64,000 bases of DNA from Candidatus Rokuibacteriota bacterium (GCA_003221515.1 QHSI01000109.1:1-64000), one strand, 5' to 3'. Positions 19,505-27,693 are shown, numbered from the stretch's first letter. Program-made: numbers and translations. Notes: generated by a model from the sequence alone, not told the origin.

Positions 19505-21214
19505 GTGAAGGCGCGTCCTCCAGAGGATGGTTCAACGGTCCCCGCTTCCGCCCCGCGCTGGATCCAATGGCTTGTGCCCTTGCTCGTCGCCGTTGTCACT
19601 CTTGCGGCCTTCTTGCCGACCCTGCAGAACCAGTTCGTGAACTGGGACGATGACAAGAATTTCTTAGACAACCCCCACTATCGGGGGCTCGCCGGAACCC
19701 ACCTCCGCTGGATGTGGACCACGTTCCACATAGGCCACTACGCTCCCCTGACCTGGATGACCCTCGGCTTGGACTACCTGCTCTGGGGCATGAATCCCCT
19801 CGGGTATCATCTGACCAGCCTTCTCCTGCACGCCGCGAACGCGGTGGTCTTCTACGTCCTCGCTCGTCGCATCCTGACTCTCGCTCGGCCCGGTCTTGCT
19901 GACCGCGGTCACGCGCTCGCGGCTTCTGCAGGGTTTGCCGCCCTCGTGTTCGCCATCCATCCCTTGCGCGTCGAATCCGTGGCGTGGGTCACCGAGCGGC
20001 GCGATGTGCTCTCGGGGCTCTTCTACCTGCCGACGATCCTGGTGTACCTCCGGGCGTGCGCGCGGGAGGCGCCCGGCCGCCGATCGTACTGGCTCTCCGT
20101 GACCCTGTTCGGCTGTGCGCTTCTCTCGAAATCGATGGCGGTCAGTCTCCCGGTCGTGCTCTTGATCCTAGACGTCTATCCCCTCCAACGCCTCGGCGGG
20201 CCCATCGGGTGGTGGGGCCAGCGCGCACGCCGCGTCTACGCGGACAAGATCCCCTTCGTGCTGCTGGCCGCTGCGGCCTCGGCCCTCGCATTCAGAGCCC
20301 AGACCCTCCTCCATAGCCTGGTCTCCCTGGATCAACTCAGCGTGCCGGGCCGCTTGGAGGTCTCCGTCTATGGCTTGAGCTTCTACCTCTGGAAAATGAT
20401 CTTGCCGTTGCGCCTCTCGAACCTCTACCCGCGGCCGCCTACGCTCGATCCCTGGGCGATGCCGTTCCTCCTGAGCTGCGGCGTGGTCCTCGCTATCACC
20501 GCGCTCGCCCTGGCTTGCCGCCGTCGATTGCCGGGCCTGCTGGCGGCCTGGGCGGCGTACGTGGTGGTCCTCATGCCGGTGCTCGGCATCGTTCAGATCG
20601 GCCCGCAGATCGCCGCGGATCGATACACCTACCTCGCCGGCCTCGGCGGGGCGCTCCTGGCCGGTGCCGGTCTCGGGGCCTGCTGGCGAACCGTGGCGAG
20701 CTCGACCACAGGCACACCAACAGCTGTGGGGCTTGCAGGCACTGCCACGGCTATCGTCCTCGCGTTGGGAGTCCTCACCTGGGACCAGGCCCAGGTCTGG
20801 CACGACTCGGAAAGGCTCTGGACCCACGCCCTGGCGATCGACCCCAGCTCTGCGGTCGTCCAGAACAACCTGGGATACGCGCTCGATCTTCAAGGCAAGC
20901 TAGCTGAGGCTACCGAGCACTACCGCCAGGCCCTGCACATCGACCATAACTTCGCCCACGCGCACACGAGCTTAGGCCAGGCGCTCCTTGCCCAGGGTAA
21001 GCCGACCGAGGCGATCGAACACTTCCAGCAGGCCCTGCGCATCCAGCCCGAGAATGCCGAAGCCCACAACAACTGGGGCGTGGTGCTCGGTCAGCAGGGC
21101 AAGCCGGCCGAGGCGGCCGAACACTTCCAGCAGGCCCTGCGCATCAAGCCCGACTATGCCGACGCGCGCGCCAACTTGGCCCGAGTAGTCACTCTGCAAG
21201 GCAAGGGCAGATAG
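19505..21214 (+). CDS. Membrane protein with C-terminal TPR repeats (TMTC/PMT-like glycosyltransferase architecture)
   Basis: NQFVNWDDDKNFLDNPHYRGL N-terminal motif, many TM segments, then TPRs ending EHFQQALRIQPENAEAHNNWGVVL...EHFQQALRIKPDYADARANLA. Confidence 0.82.
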   Translation: MKARPPEDGSTVPASAPRWIQWLVPLLVAVVTLAAFLPTLQNQFVNWDDDKNFLDNPHYRGLAGTHLRWMWTTFHIGHYAPLTWMTLGLDYLLWGMNPLGYHLTSLLLHAANAVVFYVLARRILTLARPGLADRGHALAASAGFAALVFAIHPLRVESVAWVTERRDVLSGLFYLPTILVYLRACAREAPGRRSYWLSVTLFGCALLSKSMAVSLPVVLLILDVYPLQRLGGPIGWWGQRARRVYADKIPFVLLAAAASALAFRAQTLLHSLVSLDQLSVPGRLEVSVYGLSFYLWKMILPLRLSNLYPRPPTLDPWAMPFLLSCGVVLAITALALACRRRLPGLLAAWAAYVVVLMPVLGIVQIGPQIAADRYTYLAGLGGALLAGAGLGACWRTVASSTTGTPTAVGLAGTATAIVLALGVLTWDQAQVWHDSERLWTHALAIDPSSAVVQNNLGYALDLQGKLAEATEHYRQALHIDHNFAHAHTSLGQALLAQGKPTEAIEHFQQALRIQPENAEAHNNWGVVLGQQGKPAEAAEHFQQALRIKPDYADARANLARVVTLQGKGR

Positions 21215-21319
21215 ATGTCGCATCGGGGGCAGGCTGTTCCGATACGGACACTAAATTAGTTGGCCCCAGACGGCACTGGAGTGCTCCCTGGAACCGTTGC
21301 GCGTCCCCATGCGATGGGT

Positions 21320-21377
21320 GCCCCCGGAGCGTTTCCTCAACTGCGTGCCGGGTGTTCGAGTCACCCCGGGGGCACCA
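21320..21377 (+). pseudogene. tRNA-Arg(CCT) 3'-end duplication (att-like site; D-arm-less tRNA relic)
   Basis: 21331-21377 identical to 19153-19199 at 46/47 nt; preceded by GCCCCCG-GAGC, which matches the tRNA 5' acceptor strand. Confidence 0.85.
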
Positions 21378-21783
21378 TCTTAGATTAGCCATTTGCAGCC
21401 CGCTCGCGGCGCTTGCTCTTCCCGCCCTGTTCCTCAGTCGAAAGGAACGAGGCTCGCGGCCATCGAGACGAATGTTATTTACGGAGTCGCTACGAGCCGC
21501 TAACGTGGACTACCGGAAGCCGCGCCCATTTTCCACAGCAAGCGGGACGCGACCATCGAAACCCACTCGGAGGCCTGTGAAGAATACTCGCCGGCAACGG
21601 GGCGGGGACCTTCAGCGTGAGGGACTACCGACGTCGCAGAATATCTTCGAGCGCAAGCGCGCCATGAGCCGCGTCAGGGGTACGCAGGTCGTAGCGACCT
21701 CTGCGCGGCCAGCGAAGTGAGTGTGCCCCACACCGGCGAGCCGCCGAACGAGGAGTGAGCGGGGCTACCGCTCGTAATCCCCC

Positions 21784-23331
21784 ATGAAACGAAATCGGCA
21801 CCTTCGACTGTCCCTCTTCACAGTTCCTGAACTCTCGATCGGCCGCGCTCCGCTAACACCACAAAACAGCCAGTTCGATCCGAGACGCTTGAAGTACTTA
21901 GAGGGGATGGTCACTTATCTCAATGACCTCTTCGAGGAGCTCCAAAAGGGTTACTCCCAATCCGAAGCACTTTCCCGCCTTGAACATTTGCTCGCACAAT
22001 TGCCCTACTCGGAACTGGTTAAGATCGACACCGCTGGAGAACCACGTGTTACGGAAATCCCAAACGCTCGTGACCGAATCGTATTCAACAAGGACCGCCT
22101 GAGGATCAACTTCCTGGACGGTCTCCACCGTGGTGCCAAGAGCCCGGGTATCCCTGCCGGCCGCTACTCGCCGCAGGTTTCCCATATCATTTCAAAGCTT
22201 TCACAAGGAGTCTCGGAGAAGGCGCTCTCGCGAATTCTTGGGCAGTGCGACGTGAATCTTTCACCAGTGGTTGAGGCTCTCCGTAACCTTGAATTGATCG
22301 AAGAGGTCGACCCATCGACGCAGATCGTCTCTCAGAATCTGTTGGAGGGGAATGAGGACCGTCTCACTTGGTTGGGACACGCCTGCATCCTCTTTCAAAC
22401 CTCGCGATCATCAGTTTGTGTTGATCCATTTCTTCGACCGCATATTAAGTGGACAGAAAGGGACTTACAGTCGTCGTTTTCAGACACCTTCGGGGATCGC
22501 TTTTTCTTTGAACCATACGGCCCGCAACTCACTCAGCTGTCACCAGCACAGCTGCCACCGTTGGATGCTGTCTTTGTCACCCATCAGGACATCGATCATT
22601 GCAACCTGGGAGTTCTGATGATGTTGCCCGAGGACATCCCCATTATTGTGCCGGACTGTCACCCGGATCACCCGTGGGAGGTTGATCTTTTGGCGGTCAT
22701 CCACAACGTTCTAGGGCGAAGGCGGAAAGTGATCCGCCTGAAGCACGGGGAGACGATAACGATCGGTGACATCCGTGCGACAGCGTTCCCCTTTATCGCA
22801 GAGATGCCGTCCTCTCTCACGACATTCTGGAACTGCTATCTTTTCGAAACGCATGATTCAGCCGTTGCCTGCACAGCGGATTCCGCTGTCACGGATGAGT
22901 CCGTCGACCTTCTGAGCCAACGGCTACGAGCAAAACGAATCCCTCTTGTGCTCTGTGCTCGATTCATTCACTCAGGTAAGAAATCCCCCGGCTTTCGCGA
23001 TGAACCGGAACATCTCTTTAACTTCACGCGGCTCTGGGCCTGGTACATGCCCATGTGGGACCTCTTTCAACCCGTAGAGGAATCGGGGATAAGCGAAAGC
23101 CGTCTTCGTCGTCTTTCCCAGGAAACGAATTTGCGGTTTTATCTTCCCTATGCGATGGGCACGGCGCCATGGTTTCGCATTGTGGATGTCAACGATCCCT
23201 TGAGTGTCCCCATGGCCAATCTGTCGGCCCACGATCTGCGCGCGTTATCCGAAACACTGAAGGCCATCCCGAGAGGTCCGTCTCTGTTCGCGGGTAAGTT
23301 TGGCAGACCTTTCCCGCTCACCGGAGACTGA
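21784..23331 (+). CDS. UlaG-like metallo-beta-lactamase-fold protein with ~180-aa N-terminal extension
   Basis: LTWLGHACILFQTSRSSVCVDPFL ... LDAVFVTHQDIDHCN ... ACTADSA. Confidence 0.82.
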   Translation: MKRNRHLRLSLFTVPELSIGRAPLTPQNSQFDPRRLKYLEGMVTYLNDLFEELQKGYSQSEALSRLEHLLAQLPYSELVKIDTAGEPRVTEIPNARDRIVFNKDRLRINFLDGLHRGAKSPGIPAGRYSPQVSHIISKLSQGVSEKALSRILGQCDVNLSPVVEALRNLELIEEVDPSTQIVSQNLLEGNEDRLTWLGHACILFQTSRSSVCVDPFLRPHIKWTERDLQSSFSDTFGDRFFFEPYGPQLTQLSPAQLPPLDAVFVTHQDIDHCNLGVLMMLPEDIPIIVPDCHPDHPWEVDLLAVIHNVLGRRRKVIRLKHGETITIGDIRATAFPFIAEMPSSLTTFWNCYLFETHDSAVACTADSAVTDESVDLLSQRLRAKRIPLVLCARFIHSGKKSPGFRDEPEHLFNFTRLWAWYMPMWDLFQPVEESGISESRLRRLSQETNLRFYLPYAMGTAPWFRIVDVNDPLSVPMANLSAHDLRALSETLKAIPRGPSLFAGKFGRPFPLTGD

Positions 23332-23407
23332 CCGTAGAAGTGTCCTCTTCGCTGTTCGACTGCTGTTGAGCGGGGGGGTCTTCCGGTGCTGCTGAGAGCC
23401 GTCTCGT

Positions 23408-23426
23408 ATGGTGGCGTTACCACCAT
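23408..23426. terminator. Small hairpin between convergent genes
   Basis: ATGGTGG-CGTTA-CCACCAT, perfect 7-bp stem, at the 3' end of the M50 gene. Confidence 0.4.
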
Positions 23427-25873
23427 GACCAGAACTCAACCCGCAGGTAGCGGGCGAGCCTTCTGGTGAGGACATCGAACAGGCGGCGCTCGCCGCAATA
23501 GATCTTGGCGGTTCCGGTCATTTCGGACCGGAGGACGAGGTCGGGATTCTCGAGGGTGGTCGTCACCCTGAATACCTTGCCCCGCCAGCCCTCCTCCTCC
23601 TTGATGGCAGCCGGCGCGATCGCGGTCACCCGGCCTGGAAAGGCGCGCTCAGGATAGGCCCGGGCCTTGACGACGACCGCCTGCCCGACCTTCACGTCAC
23701 CGATCTCTCTCTCCGGGATGGCGATCTCCGCTCTGACGGTCTGGAACTCGTGCACCTCCAGGATGAGATCGCCCTTCTTCACGTACTGTCCGATCTTTTC
23801 GCGGGGCTTCGGAGTCGTGACAACGCCGGGAACCGCGCTCCGCACCATGACGAGCCGGAGCTGGTCCTCGAGGTGGTTCCGCTGGCTCGCCAGTCGCGCC
23901 AGCACCGCCTGGGCGCCCTCGATCTCCTCGGGCCGGCTCCCCGCCGCGAGCAGCCGGAGCCGGCCCCCGGCTTCCTCCGCTTCCTTCTGGGCCACGGCCA
24001 TCTCCTTGCGAAATCCCGCCAGATCGCCGGTCGACGCCAGATCGCCAACCGACACGGTGTCTACTTCGGCCCTGGCCGCCGCCAGCTCCTTCTCACGGAC
24101 TCCCGCCAGCTCCTGACTCTCGTCGAGCGTTCGGCGAGCGATCAGCTGGGCCGCGAAGAGTGCGTGGAACCGCTCGAGATCGTTGCGGGCGTACCGCAGC
24201 CGCTCTTGGGCCGTCGCAACGTCGGCCATCGCCTTGGCGAGCCGGGCGGCCTGCATCTGCTCCCCCTCCTCGTACCGTCGGCGGGCGTACTCGTGCCGGG
24301 TCTCGGCGGTCTCGATGTTCTGCCGGGCCAGGCGAAGCTCCTCGGCTCGAGGTCCCGCCCGCAGCATGTTGAGCCGGGCCAACGTCTCGTCGATCTGTGC
24401 GCCGACAGCCCGGAGCTCGGCCCGATAATCCCGATCGACGAGCCTGACGATCAGCTCGCCCGCGGCGACCCGCTGCCCTTCGTCGACGTAGACCTGGGCG
24501 ATGATCCCGTCAACCTCCGCACGCACGTCGGCGTTGTGGCGGGGGGCGACCGAGAAGTCACCCGAGACCGTGAGCTGCCACGGGACGAGGAAGAGCACGG
24601 CCAGGGAGAGGCCGAGCAGCAGAAGGGCCCGCATCGGACCGTTCAAAGATTTCCAGCGCGCGTTCACGCGCTCGCGCCAGGCTCGGAGCCGGGGTGTCGC
24701 CGTCGCGCGCAGCAACGGGTTCTGGAACGCAAGCCCGAGCAGGCCGGCGTAGACGAACGCCCCGGCGCCCTGGTAGCGCTGGGTGAGCCAGTCGCCCACC
24801 ATCAACGCTACCAAGCTGAGGAGCCACGCGGAGTAGCCGCCGGCCAGGAGGCCGTACGCCAGGTAGACCCGTTGCTCCCGGGTGGTGGGCTCCTCCCGCG
24901 CCGGCCCCGGCGACGCCACGAGAGCCGAAAGTCGGCGCTTGACGTAGCCGAACGCGCGGGCGCGGAGATTGTGGATCCCCAGCGCGTCGCTGAGCAGGTA
25001 ATAGCCGTCGAGCTTGATCAGGGGATTGAGGTTGATGAAGAGCCTGAAGGCAGAGGCGGCGACCACCACCAGCGCGACAGCGCTGGGCCAGGTGCCCGGC
25101 TCCGTGACCCGCCAAATGATGACGGCCAGGGCCCAGAGGAAAATCTCCAAGTAAGGCCCGGAGATGGTCACCCAGAGGCGCTTGGACTTCTCGGCGAAGA
25201 GCCAGGCATCGCTCACGTTGCAATAGAAGGCAGGCTGAAAGTAAATGAGCATGAACCCTATCTCATGAACGTGGCCCCCGAACCGCTTGCAGGTGAAGCC
25301 GTGCGCGAACTCGTGCGCCGCAGAGACCATGAAAGTGATAAGCCACGCCACCAGGAGCATCTCGACACCCCAGAGGCGCTTCAGGTCTCTCGTGATGTGA
25401 CTCCATTCCGCCACAGAGATACCGAACCCGAGCACGATGACCGAGGCGGAGAACACGAGGAAGGCCGGCGTGAAGCAGAAAGCGACCTTGTCGACCAGCC
25501 GGTCCAGGAGGCGGTCGGGATCGAAGGCGCTGAACCTCATGTACAGTGGGCCGCCACGATTGTGTCGGCGCGGGGCGGCCGGACGCTCAAGCGCAGCGTC
25601 GTCGGCCTCGAGCAGCCCGAGACGCCTGAGCGACCCGACGAACCCTTCGACCATCCCCGGCTCGGGTAGCGACCCGAATTCCTCGCCGGCCCTCTGGCGG
25701 ACGACTGCGATCGGAGTGGTGCCGTCGAGCTGGCTCGTGATGAAGTGCTCAGCTTCGCCGAAACGGAAGAAGCGTCCAGTCGTCGGATCCTTCAGAACGA
25801 CCGCGCCGGCCTGCCGGCTGATCACGAGATCGCTCCGGAGCTTGGGCAGCTCTCGTGTCACCGCAGTAGACAT
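23417..25873 (-). CDS. PqqD-like domain / M50 site-2 protease / HlyD-type periplasmic adaptor fusion
   Basis: N-term PKLRSDLVISRQAGAVVLKDPTTGRFFRFGEAEHFITSQLDGTTPIAVV (PqqD-like); HEFAH zinc motif and NLNPLIKLDGYYLL (M50); VRAEVDGIIAQVYVDEGQRVAAGELIVRL...coiled coil...AVPGVVTTPKPREKIGQYVKKGD (HlyD). ORF can extend to TTG at 25969. Confidence 0.88.
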   Translation of the reverse strand: MSTAVTRELPKLRSDLVISRQAGAVVLKDPTTGRFFRFGEAEHFITSQLDGTTPIAVVRQRAGEEFGSLPEPGMVEGFVGSLRRLGLLEADDAALERPAAPRRHNRGGPLYMRFSAFDPDRLLDRLVDKVAFCFTPAFLVFSASVIVLGFGISVAEWSHITRDLKRLWGVEMLLVAWLITFMVSAAHEFAHGFTCKRFGGHVHEIGFMLIYFQPAFYCNVSDAWLFAEKSKRLWVTISGPYLEIFLWALAVIIWRVTEPGTWPSAVALVVVAASAFRLFINLNPLIKLDGYYLLSDALGIHNLRARAFGYVKRRLSALVASPGPAREEPTTREQRVYLAYGLLAGGYSAWLLSLVALMVGDWLTQRYQGAGAFVYAGLLGLAFQNPLLRATATPRLRAWRERVNARWKSLNGPMRALLLLGLSLAVLFLVPWQLTVSGDFSVAPRHNADVRAEVDGIIAQVYVDEGQRVAAGELIVRLVDRDYRAELRAVGAQIDETLARLNMLRAGPRAEELRLARQNIETAETRHEYARRRYEEGEQMQAARLAKAMADVATAQERLRYARNDLERFHALFAAQLIARRTLDESQELAGVREKELAAARAEVDTVSVGDLASTGDLAGFRKEMAVAQKEAEEAGGRLRLLAAGSRPEEIEGAQAVLARLASQRNHLEDQLRLVMVRSAVPGVVTTPKPREKIGQYVKKGDLILEVHEFQTVRAEIAIPEREIGDVKVGQAVVVKARAYPERAFPGRVTAIAPAAIKEEEGWRGKVFRVTTTLENPDLVLRSEMTGTAKIYCGERRLFDVLTRRLARYLRVEFWSWW

Positions 25874-25972
25874 GGACCTGTCACCAAGGGAGCGAGGCTC
25901 CTGGGCGGATGCCACGAGTGCGGGGCTCAGTAGTGCCTCCTCGCCTTTGCATTGAGGGGTACGCGCCAAGCG

Positions 25973-25991
25973 CCAGGGCTAGAACCCCTGG
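25973..25991 (-). other. Second hairpin in the peptide/M50 intergenic region
   Basis: CCAGGG-ctagaac-CCCTGG. Confidence 0.45.
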
Positions 25992-26004
25992 CCCCTCGGC
26001 CTCG

Positions 26005-26036
26005 AGCGGGCGGGCGGGTTGCCCCGCCCGCCCGCT
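26005..26036 (-). terminator. Strong hairpin 9 nt downstream of the small peptide ORF (terminator/attenuator candidate)
   Basis: AGCGGGCGGGCGGG-TTGC-CCCGCCCGCCCGCT, perfect 14-bp stem; no U-tract. Confidence 0.6.
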
Positions 26037-26045
26037 GGCCCAGAT

Positions 26046-26264
26046 CTAACGCGCTGTGGAGTTCGGCGTGCCGCTGTTCGGACCGTCGAGTGTCGTTGCG
26101 TGCTCAGAAATCTTTGAATCTGCCGTGAGACCGTTGTCGCTGCCGGGGGTCGTACCCTCCGCGCCGTTGCCCCACCCATTTTTGCCTTTGGTGGTTATGA
26201 CACCGGGCGCGATGCGCTCTTCGAGCTCCTCGATCACGAGCTTGAGCGTGTCTCTCTTTTCCAT
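26046..26264 (-). CDS. Candidate precursor/substrate peptide, 72 aa, LEERIAP leader-like
   Basis: MEKRDTLKLVIEELEERIAPGVITTKGKNGWGNGAEGTTPGSDNGLTADSKISEHATTLDGPNSGTPNSTAR; RBS AGGGGA 9 nt upstream of ATG. Confidence 0.7.
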   Translation of the reverse strand: MEKRDTLKLVIEELEERIAPGVITTKGKNGWGNGAEGTTPGSDNGLTADSKISEHATTLDGPNSGTPNSTAR

Positions 26265-26324
26265 AGTCTGATTTCCCCTATCCTTGGGTTGGAAGTGACC
26301 AGCTTGACCTCAACACAACCGCGG

Positions 26325-26456
26325 CTATGCTTCACCTCCTCTCGACGAAGAGACGGAGAGCGCTTTGCCGTAGGCGTCCTTTACGTCTTCAAGCTGCTTC
26401 ACGGTGTGAATCGGTTCCGAGACGACCCCTGCGTGCTCGGGCAATACCTGTGCCAA
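26325..26456 (-). CDS. Possible small ORF (43 aa) or gene 3' relic
   Basis: TTG-initiated frame LAQVLPEHAGVVSEPIHTVKQLEDVKDAYGKALSVSSSRGGEA*; not in the supplied ORF track. Confidence 0.3.
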   Translation of the reverse strand: MAQVLPEHAGVVSEPIHTVKQLEDVKDAYGKALSVSSSRGGEA

Positions 26457-26880
26457 GTGTCGAGATTCGCATATTTAGGGATTTAGAAAGACCTCGTTAC
26501 CCACCCACTACAGAATCTGTTATGCAGATTGCACAGGATAGTAACCAGAGTTGCTTTGGCGAAGTCTCGTCCGAGCATAGGAAACTTCAAGCGCCGTACA
26601 GGACACTCCCCTAAAGGCGTTCGCGAGCGCTCGACGGACTTTGCTGCGGTCGCCGGCGCCGGCCTCTACCCGGCACGTATTGCTCCTCGCGCTGCCCCGC
26701 AGTGGAACCCTGTGAAAATCATTTCACGGATTGACGTGACCGCTGGGCGTGCTACTACGACCCTTACCTATTGGGGGTTGACCGCCCTCGACGCCTTCTA
26801 CCTCGAGCACCGCTGGACGCGGGCGTCGACAAACGATTCGCGTGTGGATGATGTGCACGTGCGGGGCGAGAGGGACTGCG

Positions 26881-26985
26881 ATGAGCGAGAAGGCAGTGAC
26901 GTTCGGGATGCCCGGAAGTGTTGTCTTCGACATGGACATGCGGGGCGGCCCTCTACCTCCCGGCGTGCACCCGTGGCGAACATGA
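26881..26985 (+). CDS. Small ORF (34 aa), stop overlaps start of downstream membrane protein
   Basis: MSEKAVTFGMPGSVVFDMDMRGGPLPPGVHPWRT*; AGAGGGA RBS; ATGA overlap with ORF at 26982. Confidence 0.45.
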   Translation: MSEKAVTFGMPGSVVFDMDMRGGPLPPGVHPWRT

Positions 26986-27341
26986 GCACGCTCAAGCCGG
27001 TCGCAGCTATCTGCCTTCTGGTCTTCGTGGAGCCATTACTCGACGGCCTGGCCGGTTACCTCCTCATCCACGACGGCCATGAAATATTCGGGACCATATT
27101 GTTTTCGATCAACGCCCTGATTGTCGCTGGCGCCCTGTTCGCGTTTGTACCAGGGCGGCTTCGTCTCCCTGGCGGCGATACCCTGGCAGCGGCGATGGTC
27201 CGCAATGAAATCAACGTGTGGGTGGGCCTCGCTGCGCTCGTCTATTCGGTAGTCGTACGTGACTGGCTGCCCGCACTCATCTTGGTCGTCGGTGTCGCAC
27301 TCCTCGCAATTGGAAGGCGTCGTCTCGGTGGCGCGCTGTGA
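26982..27341 (+). CDS. Small integral membrane protein (119 aa)
   Basis: MSTLKPVAAICLLVFVEPLLDGLAGYLLIHDG... with four or so hydrophobic segments. Confidence 0.6.
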   Translation: MSTLKPVAAICLLVFVEPLLDGLAGYLLIHDGHEIFGTILFSINALIVAGALFAFVPGRLRLPGGDTLAAAMVRNEINVWVGLAALVYSVVVRDWLPALILVVGVALLAIGRRRLGGAL

Positions 27342-27357
27342 TGCGGGAAAGGCGCCC

Positions 27358-27693
27358 GTGACCGAACGGGGAGAGAGTGTCACGAAACTCTTGATCTCCG
27401 TTGCGGTGGCTCTGCTGGTGGCGGGACCCGCCTCCGGCAAGCACGCCTTCCTCTGGACGGCCGACACTGGGATGATCGATCTCGGCACCCTCGGGGGGAG
27501 CACAAGCGTTACCGCCATCAACGACCGTGGCGACGCCGTGGGCACCAGTGCCACTGCCTCGGGCGATTTGCACGCCTTCGTCTGGACGGCCGAGACCGGG
27601 ATGATCGATCTCGGCACCCTCGGCGCCGACGGCAGCAGCCACGCCGGGGGCAGCAACGAGCTCGGCCAAGTCGTGGGCGCCAGCAGCTTTTAG
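27358..27693 (+). pseudogene. HAF-repeat extracellular protein, truncated
   Basis: Signal peptide then HAFLWTADTGMIDLGTLGGSTSVTAINDRGDAVGTS and HAFVWTAETGMIDLGTLGADGSS (HAF repeats), then early stop. Confidence 0.65.

Noticed and set aside
21189-21392. ORF with WCPRGDSNTRH
   Set aside because: Known type of false ORF produced by reading antisense through tRNA 3' ends.
26056-26271. 71-aa plus-strand ORF opposite the LEERIAP peptide
   Set aside because: The minus-strand frame has an RBS, a recognisable leader-like motif and lies co-oriented with the M50 gene; the plus frame has no such support.
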